Assembly: GCA_046295175.1 (NCBI GenBank) | Contig: JBKBNY010000010.1 | Location: forward strand, 124,001-188,000 | Reading direction: 5' to 3' | Origin: JALOLV01 sp046295175 | GTDB taxonomy: Bacteria; Bacteroidota; Bacteroidia; Cytophagales; Spirosomataceae | Length of the DNA: 64,000 nucleotides | In this document: positions 15,872-25,900 of the stretch, in pieces | Position numbering within the stretch: the stretch's first letter is position 1 | Layout: each line of letters opens with the position of its first letter | Notes under the pieces: generated by a model | Told to the model about the DNA's origin: nothing | What the model saw: only the letters and a program-made list of their open reading frames with translations | Databases searched by the model: none | Made by a program: the position numbers and the translations under genes

Positions 15872-16543
15872 TTATTCTTGCAATCGTTTATTTGTAATAA
15901 ATCCGAGAGCCAAGAAATACTTTGAGAAGATTGTAGAGAGACGCACCAATCCAAAATCAAAAAAATAATTGGTTACAAAAAGTCGGTATCCGTTGGCTCC
16001 ACTTGCCAAAAACATCAGCCCTACGCTAATCGTCAAGAAGAGTGAAACCTGCTGATTTTTAGAGAAATAGGCCGAAGTAACCGCCACTGTTATCAGGATG
16101 ATGATATAAATTACCACCAAAAACTCGTTGATTTTGGTAGCAGGATGCAGCACAAAATAAAAATACAGAATGGGCAGAATAATGTAGGGAATCAGGATTT
16201 GGAGGAATGTTTTTGTGGCTAATTTGTTATTAAATCTTTCGTGATTCGAGAGAAAAGCCGCAATCAGACCTAAATTACTCACACAAATGATGGCTAATTC
16301 AAAGATAACACTTACCGATTTTCCTGAGAAAAGATAAAAAACTGGTGAGATAATTGGTGTAAAGATATTGAAAAGGATGAATAAGTCTGATTGGGTAAAA
16401 CTTGGTTTGAGAGATTGATATGCCCACAAAAAGAGGACAGAATGGGTAAGTACCCTAAAAAGGGTATAAGTTTTATCGGGTATAGTGTAAAAGAGAATTA
16501 GTTCCAATAAAACAGAACTAATAAATAGGTATTTTCGGGTCAT
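15872..16543 (-). CDS. Hypothetical 8-TM membrane protein (paralogue 2)
   Basis: A 223-residue hydrophobic protein from the ATG at 16543. The frame extends a few codons to a TTG at 16564, which I discount. About eight membrane segments, with the same spacing as the product of 9513-10214. No catalytic or transport motif seen. It ends 32 bp before the uup start on the same strand, so the two may be co-transcribed. Function unknown. Confidence 0.6.
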   Translation of the reverse strand: MTRKYLFISSVLLELILFYTIPDKTYTLFRVLTHSVLFLWAYQSLKPSFTQSDLFILFNIFTPIISPVFYLFSGKSVSVIFELAIICVSNLGLIAAFLSNHERFNNKLATKTFLQILIPYIILPILYFYFVLHPATKINEFLVVIYIIILITVAVTSAYFSKNQQVSLFLTISVGLMFLASGANGYRLFVTNYFFDFGLVRLSTIFSKYFLALGFITNKRLQE

Positions 16544-16632
16544 AGATTCACAACAATCAAACAAATATATGAATTATAGCGAAAAACCGAAAATATTGAC
16601 CTAAAAGTATAAAATTGTAGGTTTTCATCACT

Positions 16633-16640
16633 TAATTTTG
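16633..16640 (+). promoter_or_regulatory. Possible Bacteroidetes -7 element for recG
   Basis: TAATTTTG matches the phylum's -7 consensus TAnnTTTG and ends only 4 bp before the recG ATG, with a TTG at 16615-16617 as a weak -33 candidate (15-bp spacer). If used, the transcript would be almost leaderless. Confidence 0.3.
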
Positions 16641-16644
16641 CTAC

Positions 16645-18741
16645 ATGACTTCATTTTTTGATACCAAAATAGAACGATTACGGGGCGTTTATCCACCTCA
16701 AAAAGCTGAGTTGCTTAATACCGAACTCCAGATTTTTACGTATGGCGATTTATTGGAGCATTATCCGTTTCGGCACGAAGACCGCACGAGTTTTCACCGA
16801 ATAAATGAGCTTCGAGAAGACATGAATGCAGCCCAGATTAAGGGGCGTCTGCGTACTTTTGGACGTGTGGGCGAAGGCAACAAAGAACGCCTGACCGCCG
16901 AATTTACAGATGGTACAGGTACAATCGAACTCACTTGGTTTCAGAGTTTGACATGGGTCGAGAAGACGCTTCGAGTAAATGGCGAGTACATTGTTTATGG
17001 TAAACCCAATTCGTTTAATGGGCGATTCCAGATAACACACCCCGAAATAGACGTCATTACGCCCGAAAATATCAACGGTGGTGGGTTTCAGCCGATTTAT
17101 CCATTGACCGAAAAGCTCCGCCGAAAGTACATCGACAGCAGGCAGATTAGCAAATGGATGCGGACATTGCTCGAACAAGCACTTCCACACGTCAAAGAAA
17201 CACTGCCGACTTCACTGGTAAAGAAATTTAGGCTTATTTCTAAGGCCGATGCACTATATCATATTCATTTACCGATAAATCAAGAGGCTCTTCGACAAGC
17301 CCAACGAAGGCTCAAGTTTGAAGAATTATTCTACAATCAGTTGCGGCTGATTAAGCAAAAGTTGATTCGGAAAGTTGATTATGAAGGACAAGTTTTTACC
17401 AAAACCGACCTACTGACCGAGTTTTACTCAAAACACATTCCGTTTGATTTGACCGATGCCCAAAAACGGGTGATTCGAGAGATTTTTACGGATTTGAAAA
17501 GCGGACGCCAGATGAATCGACTGCTACAAGGTGATGTGGGCAGCGGCAAAACGATTGTGGCGTTTATTACGATGCTCATTGCGATTGATAACGGTGCTCA
17601 GGCTTGTTTAATGGCCCCGACCGAGATTTTATCCGACCAGCACTACAACAATCTTAAGAAGTTTGCCGATATGCTCGATTTGAAAATCGTTGAACTGACT
17701 GGTTCGGTAGGTAAAAAACAGCGAAAAGTCATCGAGGCGGGTTTGGCCGATGGAAGCATTAATATCATTGTGGGTACGCACGCCCTGATTGAAGATTGGG
17801 TACAATTCAAGAATCTGGGATTAACCATTATTGATGAACAACACCGATTTGGGGTGGCTCAAAGGGCAAAACTGTGGAAGAAAAATGAGCATATTCATCC
17901 TCACGTTTTGGTAATGACGGCTACGCCGATACCTCGCACTTTGGCAATGACACTTTACGGAGACTTGGATATTTCGATTATTGACGAATTGCCCAAAGGT
18001 CGTAAGCCCATCAAAACTATCCACCGATACGATAGCCACCGCTTGCAGATTTTTGAGTTTATGCGGAATGAAATCCGTGCGGGGCGGCAGGTTTACATGG
18101 TGTATCCGCTCATTGATGAAAACGAAAAACTCGAACTCAAAAACCTCATTGATGGCTACGAGAGTGTCAGTAGGGCGTTTCCTGAATATGCTGTGAGTAT
18201 TGTACACGGTAAAATGGGTTGGAAAGAAAAAGACTACGAAATGAAGCGGTTTATCCACCAAGATACCAAAATCATGGTGGCAACAACGGTTATTGAGGTG
18301 GGAGTCGATGTGCCAAATGCCTCGGTAATGGTCATCGAAAATGCCGAACGATTTGGACTTTCGCAGCTACACCAGCTACGTGGACGTGTAGGGCGAGGTG
18401 CCGAGCAGTCTTATTGTATTTTGGTCACGGGCGTAAAACTCAGCAAAGATACCCGTACTCGCATAGATACGATGGTCAGAACCAATAATGGTTTTGAGAT
18501 TTCGGAGGTAGATTTACAGCTGCGTGGGCCGGGTGATTTGTCGGGTACACAACAGAGTGGCTTGATTGACCTCAAAGTGGCGGATTTGTCGAAAGATGGT
18601 GAAATATTGAAGATTGCACGTGAAGAAGCTATGGCCATTCTCGAAGGCGACCCCGATTTAGAATCTCCCGAAAATCAGCCTATCAAAAACCACGTAAATT
18701 CGCTTCGAGCCAATGAGAGTAATTGGAGTAGGATTAGTTAG
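16645..18741 (+). CDS. recG: ATP-dependent DNA helicase RecG
   Basis: A 698-residue branched-DNA helicase that remodels stalled replication forks and Holliday junctions. It has an N-terminal OB-fold wedge domain (about 60-140), Walker A GDVGSGKT (296-303), the DEQH box (397-400) in TIIDEQHRFGVAQR, motif III TATPIPRTLAM, and the C-terminal helicase motifs TTVIEVGVDVPNA and QLRGRVGRG, followed by the RecG signature region ending RGPGDLSGTQQSG. Full length. Its stop overlaps the end of a convergent PIN toxin gene by 4 bp. Divergent from the 8-TM gene. Confidence 0.97.
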   Translation: MTSFFDTKIERLRGVYPPQKAELLNTELQIFTYGDLLEHYPFRHEDRTSFHRINELREDMNAAQIKGRLRTFGRVGEGNKERLTAEFTDGTGTIELTWFQSLTWVEKTLRVNGEYIVYGKPNSFNGRFQITHPEIDVITPENINGGGFQPIYPLTEKLRRKYIDSRQISKWMRTLLEQALPHVKETLPTSLVKKFRLISKADALYHIHLPINQEALRQAQRRLKFEELFYNQLRLIKQKLIRKVDYEGQVFTKTDLLTEFYSKHIPFDLTDAQKRVIREIFTDLKSGRQMNRLLQGDVGSGKTIVAFITMLIAIDNGAQACLMAPTEILSDQHYNNLKKFADMLDLKIVELTGSVGKKQRKVIEAGLADGSINIIVGTHALIEDWVQFKNLGLTIIDEQHRFGVAQRAKLWKKNEHIHPHVLVMTATPIPRTLAMTLYGDLDISIIDELPKGRKPIKTIHRYDSHRLQIFEFMRNEIRAGRQVYMVYPLIDENEKLELKNLIDGYESVSRAFPEYAVSIVHGKMGWKEKDYEMKRFIHQDTKIMVATTVIEVGVDVPNASVMVIENAERFGLSQLHQLRGRVGRGAEQSYCILVTGVKLSKDTRTRIDTMVRTNNGFEISEVDLQLRGPGDLSGTQQSGLIDLKVADLSKDGEILKIAREEAMAILEGDPDLESPENQPIKNHVNSLRANESNWSRIS

Positions 18742-19148
18742 TCTTTTTCTAAAATATGCTTAAATTCTTCTAATTTTAAGGCATTTATCTTAGGAAAAGG
18801 AATAGATTGAAGGACATTGAAGTGCTTATCTTCGGTAACTATACATGACGCATTTGCCATCAATGCACAATCTACAAATTTATTATCATCTGGGTCTTCT
18901 TTGATAAGTCCCCAAAAGAAGTACTCCTTTATTAGAACAATGTTTGGACTTTCTAAAATTATGTCCAAAATGAGTTCGGCGATTTCAAAGTTATATTTCC
19001 GCTCAAATATTTCGGCATATTCATCCAAAATTTCAGTAGTAACACAAAGCTCAAATTCTTGATTTTTGAATGCTTGCCAAAGCCAATGAGATTTAGACCG
19101 TACCGAGAAACAAGTCAGTAACTGATTAGTATCAATAACTACTCTCAT
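18738..19148 (-). CDS. PIN-domain toxin, putative ribonuclease (copy 2)
   Basis: A 136-residue PIN protein, paralogue of the 6369-6776 toxin. The acidic residues are in register: D6 (VIDTN), E43 (LDEY), D93 (DPDDNKFVD) and D107 (TEDKHF), so the active site looks intact. It follows its antitoxin with a 3-bp gap. The end overlaps the end of convergent recG by 4 bp. Confidence 0.85.
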   Translation of the reverse strand: MRVVIDTNQLLTCFSVRSKSHWLWQAFKNQEFELCVTTEILDEYAEIFERKYNFEIAELILDIILESPNIVLIKEYFFWGLIKEDPDDNKFVDCALMANASCIVTEDKHFNVLQSIPFPKINALKLEEFKHILEKD

Positions 19149-19151
19149 TAG

Positions 19152-19403
19152 TTAGTTCTTGATACGTTTGTTATAAGATTTATAAGGAGTTCTGTTATGC
19201 TCATTTGCCATATTATCAAAATCTTTCTGTAAATATCCTTTTTCATCCGAAACTTCCTCAATCATATTTTGTAGTTTACGAAACTTAAACTCCAATAACA
19301 ACTGACGGAGTTCTTGCATATCTGATTGTGTCAATTTGGTATTGAATAGGCTCAACAATTCTAATTGAGCATCCGTAAAAGGCGTTTGAACAGCTAAACT
19401 CAT
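19152..19403 (-). CDS. Probable antitoxin of a PIN-toxin pair (copy 2)
   Basis: An 83-residue protein similar to the product of 6133-6372: TDAQLELLSLFNTKL then ELRQLLLEF, and the tail SDEKGYLQKDFDNMANEHNRT. It directly precedes a PIN toxin gene on the same strand. The conserved pairing in two places supports an antitoxin role, but no known DNA-binding fold is obvious. Confidence 0.6.
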   Translation of the reverse strand: MSLAVQTPFTDAQLELLSLFNTKLTQSDMQELRQLLLEFKFRKLQNMIEEVSDEKGYLQKDFDNMANEHNRTPYKSYNKRIKN

Positions 19404-19451
19404 AACTTTAATCGTTTTATAATTACAAATCTAAAAATTTTATCTAAAAAT

Positions 19452-19877
19452 CTACCAAAAAGGTGGTTTTGAGTAGGTTAAATTAACCATTTCTCTAATA
19501 ATGGGCTTTTTTCTTCGTAGTTCGGCAAATCCATATTTCTTTTCAGCAATTTCATTCAACCCGGTTTTTGATAATTCAAATTGTGCAGAAACTCCACTCC
19601 AAATATCATCCTCAGTAATACTCAAAATCTGATGTTCTGGATTGTAATTTACCATTCTAATACCCGAGTTTTTAGAAGAGCAATTTACTTGGAAATATTG
19701 TTTGCTGAATAAGTAATCTTTTGATACTAATTCAGATAACTTCTTTAACATCGCTCGATTGGTTTCTTCGTATCCACCATCATCAATCATAACAATAACT
19801 GGGTGGTTTAAATAAATATACCCTACCAGTGAACCGATTAAGATTAGAATTGGACTTAGTTTTTTAAGTGTTTGCAT
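19452..19877 (-). CDS. Small membrane-anchored protein of unknown function
   Basis: A 141-residue protein with one N-terminal membrane segment (about 8-24, SPILILIGSLVGYIYL) and a soluble, probably periplasmic, remainder. I recognise no family. Its ATG follows immediately on the TAA of the upstream 414-aa gene, so the two are almost certainly one operon and may work together. Confidence 0.55.
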   Translation of the reverse strand: MQTLKKLSPILILIGSLVGYIYLNHPVIVMIDDGGYEETNRAMLKKLSELVSKDYLFSKQYFQVNCSSKNSGIRMVNYNPEHQILSITEDDIWSGVSAQFELSKTGLNEIAEKKYGFAELRRKKPIIREMVNLTYSKPPFW

Positions 19878-21122
19878 TTATAACTCCCGTAAATTAACCT
19901 CCTTAGCCTCCCCTGCCCCCATAAATCGGATGCGTGTACCTACGATTTTTCCGATATTTTGTTTGTAATCGCCTTGATATGCTAATTTTTCATTGATAAA
20001 AACCTGTATTTTCTGATTTTGAGCAATACATTTTACCTTTACCCAATCGCTAAAATCTACCCCAAAAGCCGATAAATCTTGGGTTTTACCCTCAATTTGT
20101 TTATCGGCAATCGTCATAGAGAGTTCGCCCACACAACCTTTGATACTTAACGGAATCGCGATGATACCGTCAGAACCCAAAAGCCAAATTCTGCTTTGTT
20201 GGCAAACGCCCTCGCCTTTAGCATAAGTGTTTTTTATTTCGGCTTCAAAAACAAAAGCATCGCTACTTACCACATTTTTGGCAGATACATTGTGTAAATT
20301 TACCCAGACTGTTTCAGCCTTCAAATCAATTTTTTGAGCTGCTACATCTGCTTCGGTAATGCTGATGACATCGCCTTTTTTGAGTTGAGATTGCGGAATG
20401 TATATAGGGATTTTTTCTTGGTCAATCGTGCCGAGCCAACCGTCAGATTCAATAAATAAATCGTGTTCTTTTACTATCGAATCATTCAAAATCAACTTGG
20501 CCTTAAAGTAACCCGGCGTGTAGTAAGTACTCGTATATTCGTGCAGATTTTTATCTACTTTGTAGCGGCGTTTGGGGTCCCAACTTTGTTGAATAAACAC
20601 CGAATCGGCATTTGAATCGGCGGCATTGTATTCAAAAACTACGGTATTAGGAACACCCAACGTAACGGGCTTGCTCGTAAAGTGGATATTGCTGTATTCG
20701 AGTTTTTTCTCTCTTTGCTGAAACGCCCACAAAATACCTATCAACACCAAAAAACTACCCGCAAAAAACGCCCATCTAAATTGCTTAAAAACGCTTTTAG
20801 GTTTGATTTTGATAATTATTTCATCGTCCGTTCTATCAATTTTCGGAGGCGTTTCCTCTGCCCTTCGCAATTCTCGCCAATTCTCAAAACCTGCAAATTG
20901 AGCCAAAGCGTTGAGCGTTGCCAGATTTGGCGAGCCATCGTATTTTACTTTTCCCCAAATGCGTTTGAGCGTGCTACTACTAAGTGAGACCTTCGTTTTT
21001 TCAAAAATCTGCTCACTCAGCTCCTCAAAGTCTTGATTTTGCCAGTTAGTACTGCTTCCCCAAGTCAATTGAGCCTCAATCAACTCTTTGCATTTTTCTA
21101 TGTAGATACGCTCTTCGGTCAT
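19878..21122 (-). CDS. Transmembrane protein with N-terminal HTH-like and C-terminal LamG-like domains
   Basis: A 414-residue protein. Residues about 28-85 (DFEELSEQIFEKTKVSLSSS, TLKRIWGK, TLNALAQFAGFENWREL) fit an HTH-type DNA-binding fold common at the N-terminus of Bacteroidetes proteins. A single membrane segment lies at about 112-130 (FRWAFFAGSFLVLIGILWAF). The outer ~280 residues are beta-rich and end in a concanavalin/LamG-like region (EAEIKNTYAKGEG..., VKCIAQNQKIQVFINEKLAY). This suggests a one-component membrane regulator that senses something in the periplasm. That role is inference. Directly coupled to the 141-aa gene downstream. Confidence 0.55.
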   Translation of the reverse strand: MTEERIYIEKCKELIEAQLTWGSSTNWQNQDFEELSEQIFEKTKVSLSSSTLKRIWGKVKYDGSPNLATLNALAQFAGFENWRELRRAEETPPKIDRTDDEIIIKIKPKSVFKQFRWAFFAGSFLVLIGILWAFQQREKKLEYSNIHFTSKPVTLGVPNTVVFEYNAADSNADSVFIQQSWDPKRRYKVDKNLHEYTSTYYTPGYFKAKLILNDSIVKEHDLFIESDGWLGTIDQEKIPIYIPQSQLKKGDVISITEADVAAQKIDLKAETVWVNLHNVSAKNVVSSDAFVFEAEIKNTYAKGEGVCQQSRIWLLGSDGIIAIPLSIKGCVGELSMTIADKQIEGKTQDLSAFGVDFSDWVKVKCIAQNQKIQVFINEKLAYQGDYKQNIGKIVGTRIRFMGAGEAKEVNLREL

Positions 21123-21242
21123 TGATTATCAGCGTGTTATAACTTGAATAAACTTGAACAAGGTTTGAAAAAGGCCAGATTCGGATTATTAACCAACTTT
21201 GTGGCGTTCAAATAATTCACAAATCAAAATTATGTACTAAAA

Positions 21243-21746
21243 ATGAAAAGAACCGTTTTTTTTCTTGCTTTATTATTGGTGGTATTCAATATATCGGCAC
21301 AAGACAAAGCCGCTCGCCCAAGCCCACCTGCACAGGCAACAGCCACTTTTGGTGGCAAAATCATTACGATTGATTACGGTCAGCCTTCGGTAAAAGGTCG
21401 TGAAATTTTTGGTAAGCTCGTTCCGTACGGACAAGTATGGCGTGCTGGTGCCAACGAAACAACCGTTTTTACGTTATCGGCAGATGCAACGGTTGAAGGG
21501 CAAAAATTGGCGGCTGGCAAATATGCTTTTTTTGTGATTCCGAACGAGAAAGAATGGACAATTATCTTCAATAAAACCATCAAATGGGGAGCATTCAGCT
21601 ACAATCAGGATGAAGATGTTTTGCGTGTAAATGTGCCAGCCCAAAAGGCTAAATCATTTGCCGAAAAATTGACCTACGAAATCTCGAACAAAGGAGTAGT
21701 TACACTGACTTGGGAGAATACCACAGCGAGTTTTAAAGTAAAATAA
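21243..21746 (+). CDS. DUF2911 secreted protein
   Basis: A 167-residue protein with a signal peptide (MKRTVFFLALLLVVFNISAQ) and one DUF2911 domain. The characteristic motifs are ITIDYGQPSVKGREIFG (about 41-57), VPYGQVWRAGANETT (about 60-74) and KWGAFSYNQDEDVLR. The domain is widespread in Bacteroidetes and of unknown function. Likely periplasmic. It is divergent from the 414-aa gene and precedes a group of other secreted proteins, but a 400-bp gap with repeats separates them. Confidence 0.88.
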   Translation: MKRTVFFLALLLVVFNISAQDKAARPSPPAQATATFGGKIITIDYGQPSVKGREIFGKLVPYGQVWRAGANETTVFTLSADATVEGQKLAAGKYAFFVIPNEKEWTIIFNKTIKWGAFSYNQDEDVLRVNVPAQKAKSFAEKLTYEISNKGVVTLTWENTTASFKVK

Positions 21747-22153
21747 GTAGTTAATCGAAAATAGTTAATTGTTAATCGAATTCCATAAATATTTAATTAT
21801 CAATCGATTAAGTACTTTGCAAGCTAAGTACATTCAATTTTTCCCGCAGAAGGTCGCAGAATTAAAAACACAGACTATCGCAAATGAATAAGTAATCAGC
21901 GAATATCTGCGTTACTAAATCAGCGGGAATCTGCGAGAAAAAAATCATGCTAATTTAGTTTACAGTGTATTAAATACATTGCAAACTAAATCACTTTAAT
22001 ATTTTAAAAAAAAATCCTCCTCCTAAATTTTAGGAGAGAAAATTTTTAAAGAAACATTTATGTATAACCCACTCCTACGAGGAAAAGGAGGGATTCGCAA
22101 TCAAAAAAACTACACTTACTTAGTTTACAGTGTACTTAACATCACAAAAAATT
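21747..22153. other. Repeat-rich intergenic region
   Basis: No gene. It contains four copies of a degenerate 19-bp motif in alternating orientation: 21811-21829 (-), 21953-21971 (+), 21973-21991 (-) and 22118-22136 (+); the middle two make a near-perfect palindrome centred at 21972. Between them are degenerate AATCAGCG/ATCTGCG segments (about 21845-21940), a type of intergenic repeat seen in this phylum, and CTCCT/AGGAG stem-forming stretches at about 22015-22093. Confidence 0.6.
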
Positions 22154-22765
22154 ATGAAAAAGCTAATCATCATTTTATTGCTATCATCGAGTAAGTTAAT
22201 GGCTCAAACCTCAGATTTTACAGTTTTTAATAGAACGATTACGGGTCATTCTGAAAACGGTAAATCATTCATCCGATTCAGCGAAGACAAAGCAGAAGGA
22301 TTGGCTTGGGCAAACGGAAAAACATTCTCAGAAGGAACAATTGAGTTCGATACACGAGGACGGGACGTTCTGCAAAAAAGCTTTATCGGGGTAGCGTTTC
22401 ATGGGCAAAACGATAGCACTTATGAAGCTATATATTTTCGTCCTTTCAATTTTCAGGCAACCGACCCCGTGCGACACATTCATGCGGTTCAGTACATTTA
22501 TCATCCGAAATATACTTGGAAAATGCTACGAGAGACCCGAAACGGTGAATTTGAGAAAGAAATTATACCTGCCGACTTACAACCCAACGATTGGTTTCAT
22601 GCCAAGGTCGAGGTCCGAAACGGTCGAATCAAAGTATTTGTCAATAATTCAGAAAAACCTTGTTTGGATGTACCCACCCTCAATCCTACTGGCAAATCTG
22701 GGAAAATCGGTTTTTGGGTCGGCGATGGCTCCAACGGAGATTTTGCTAATCTAAAGATATATTAA
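22154..22765 (+). CDS. Secreted LamG/DUF1080-like protein
   Basis: A 203-residue exported protein. I start it at the second ATG, which yields a clean signal peptide (MKKLIIILLLSSSKLMAQ). The longer frame adds 8 uncharged residues from a repeat. The mature part is one concanavalin-like beta-sandwich (GTIEFDTRGRD, WFHAKVEVRNGRIKVFVNN, GKIGFWVGDGSNGDFANLKIY), the fold of DUF1080 / 3-keto-disaccharide hydrolase-type domains. Most likely a periplasmic carbohydrate-binding or hydrolytic protein. It precedes the large cytochrome/PSD1 gene with a hairpin between them. Confidence 0.65.
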   Translation: MKKLIIILLLSSSKLMAQTSDFTVFNRTITGHSENGKSFIRFSEDKAEGLAWANGKTFSEGTIEFDTRGRDVLQKSFIGVAFHGQNDSTYEAIYFRPFNFQATDPVRHIHAVQYIYHPKYTWKMLRETRNGEFEKEIIPADLQPNDWFHAKVEVRNGRIKVFVNNSEKPCLDVPTLNPTGKSGKIGFWVGDGSNGDFANLKIY

Positions 22766-22793
22766 AATTCGCCCATTTACAGAAAATAAACAG

Positions 22794-22814
22794 CCCTCTC
22801 CTGCGAGGAGAGGG
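22794..22814. terminator. Hairpin after the LamG/DUF1080-like gene
   Basis: Arms CCCTCTCC (22794-22801) and GGAGAGGG (22807-22814) with loop TGCGA and no T-run. Either a terminator-like stem or an instance of the CTCCT/AGGAG repeats also present at 22.0 kb. Confidence 0.4.
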
Positions 22815-22906
22815 TTGAGTAAGGTTAAATTTTATCCACCAATAATTTAAAAATCAAGGCTAAAATCTCTAACTTGTCGTAACTATTCAACCTACAACAT
22901 CAATAG

Positions 22907-25900
22907 ATGAAATACGCCTTCATTTTCATCGCAAGTTTGCTATTGTTCTCTTGCTCGGATTCTATCGAAATCCCGCAAGAAATCACTGCTTTAGAAGATT
23001 CACTCCCCGAAGAAATCGACTACAACATCCACGTAAAGCCTATTCTGTCCGACCGTTGTTTCAAATGTCATGGGCCAGATAAAAACAAAGTAGAGGCGGG
23101 TCTTCAACTGACCGATGCCGAATTGGCCTCTGCCAAACTAAAATCGGGCAAAAGGGCCATCGTTGCGGGCGATATTGACGAAAGCGAATTGATAAAACGA
23201 ATCTTATCGCACGACCCCGAAGAGGTGATGCCCACACCCAAATCGAATCTGAGCTTAGACAACAAAGAAAAAGCAACACTCATAAAGTGGATTCGTCAGG
23301 GAGCCGAATACAAAGAATTATGGTCACTAAACTCGATTGAGAAGCCAGATGTACCCAAAATTGGCACATTTTTTAGTCGAATGGGGTGGTCGAGACACTG
23401 GGAAACCGATTGGGCAAAAAACGAAATTGATAATTTTGTTTTAGAAAAACTCCGCACTACCAAACTGCAACCCAACAACGAAGCCGACAAAACTACGTTA
23501 CTCCGTAGGGTTTCGCTCGATTTGACAGGTCTGCCCCCAACGATTGCCGAAATTAACGCATTTCGTAACGATAAATCGGCTGATGCTTACGAAAAAGCCG
23601 TTGATAGACTGCTCAAATCGCCGCATTATGGCGAACGAATGGCGGTTGATTGGCTCGATGTCGCTCGCTATGCCGATACCCACGGCTACCAGTTCGATGT
23701 ATTGCGTACGGCTTATCCATACCGTGATTGGGTTATCAACTCGTTCAATCAAAATCTTAGTTTCGATAAATTTATTACCTACCAATTGGCGGGCGATTTA
23801 TTGCCCAAACCTACTCGTAATGAGCTGATTGCCACGGCGTTTAACCGTATGCACATGCAAAACCAAGAGGGCGGAATCGTAGAAGACGAATACCGAGCCG
23901 AATACGTGGCCGATAGAGTCAATACATTCGGTAAGGCATTTTTGGGACTAACCGTAGAATGTGCCAGATGCCACGACCACAAATATGACCCCATCTCTAC
24001 CAAAGATTATTACTCGCTCAGTGCGTTTTTCAATAACATCAACGAGGCAGGGCAAGTACCAGCTTTGGGCGAATCGAGCCCGACGATTATCTTGACCAAT
24101 AAAGAAACCGACAAAAAACTGGCCGCTATCAAACAGAAAATTCTTTCTTTGAAGAAATCGCCGATTGTAAAAGTTGCACCTGTCTTCGAAAAAGATAAAA
24201 ACGAGGCGTTGAAAGATACCTCGCTCATTGCTCATTTTACGTTTGATGAAACCCTGAGAGATAGTTTCAAAAACGAAGTAAATCCTAAAAAATACGCAAC
24301 TGTAAAAGGTGAAGACCCAACGCAGCTACCCGAAATCGTGCAAGGAAAATTCGGTTTGGGGAGAATCTGCAATGGCATGGGCGTTTTTGATTTAGGTAAA
24401 AACATTGCATATTTTGAAAGGCATCAGCCGTTTTCGGTGAGTATTTGGCTGAATATCACAAAAAATGGCATAAAAGGGCCCGTTTTTGCGAGGTCGAATG
24501 GATTAGATAATGGTAATCGTGGATATGAATGTATCTTGAATGCCGACCGAACGCTGAATTTTAATCTTAATCACAGCTATCCCGATAACAGCATTGATAT
24601 TCAGACGGTGCAGCCCCTACCCTTCAAAAAATGGTTTCATCTGACCGTTACTTACGACGGCTTGGGCGAAGCACACGGAGCCAGAATTTTTATTGACGGT
24701 AAGCAAGTAGCAACTCGTACACTCGCCGATAACCTCAAAAAAAGTATCATTTACGGATACGGTAAAACGATTGGTTTCGGGATTTTGCTGAATTTCCAAA
24801 TCGGGGGTAAATTCAGAGATTCGATGAAAGATTTTTACTTTGACGAATTACGGATTTATAACCGAGACTTGGCAGCCAACGAGGTTTCGGCACTCGCCAA
24901 AAATCAAGTGATTACCCCAAATTATTTTGAAAATCAGGCAAGTAAAAACAAAATTCTTCAACTCAAAGCCCAAGAAACCGCCCTCTACGATGCCTGCGAA
25001 GAAGTAATGGTGATGAAAGAACGTGCCTTTGCCAAGAAAACTTTTGTACTAAAACGTGGAGCTTACGATGCCAAAGGCGAAGAAGTTTTGCACAATACAC
25101 CGTATAAATTGCCTAAGTTTTCGGAAAAATACCCCAAAAACCGACTCGGTTTGGCTCAATGGCTGCTCGATGAAGAAAATCCGTTGTTTACACGGGTTAT
25201 CGTCAATCGTTTTTGGCAGCAGTTTTTTGGGAGAGGTTTGGTAAATACCGTTGATGATTTTGGCAACCAAGGCGAGCTACCCACGCACCCCGAATTGCTC
25301 GATTGGTTGGCTGCACAGTTCAGAGAAGATGGGTTCGACACCAAAAAATTGATAAAACGCATCGTCATGTCGGCTACTTATCGGCAGTCTTCGGTCAATC
25401 GCTATCAAAATAATGAGATAAACGACGTCGAAAATCGTTTTCTGGCTCGTCAGTCGAGTTATCGTTTATCAGCCGAAATCGTACGAGATAACGCCCTCGC
25501 GGCATCGGGTTTGTTAAATCGAAAAATCGGTGGCCCGAGCGTGCATCCTTACCAACCCGATGGCGTTTGGGAATCGTTATCGAATTACATGAGGTACAAA
25601 CAAAATCATGGTGATACCCTCTATCGCCGAAGTATGTACACCATCCTCAAACGCACGGCTCCGCATCCGGCAATGATAAATTTCGATGCTCCCGACCGCC
25701 AACTTTGTACCGTAAAAAGGCAAAAAACCAACACGCCGCTGCAAGCATTGGTTACACTCAACGATGTCCAATTTGTAGAAGCCGCGAGAGTTTTGGCCGA
25801 AAAAACCATCAAAATAAACCCAGCCGATAAAATTAGTTATTTGTTTGAGACGATTATTTCGAGAAAACCTCGAAAGAGTGAATACGAATTGATGAAGCAA

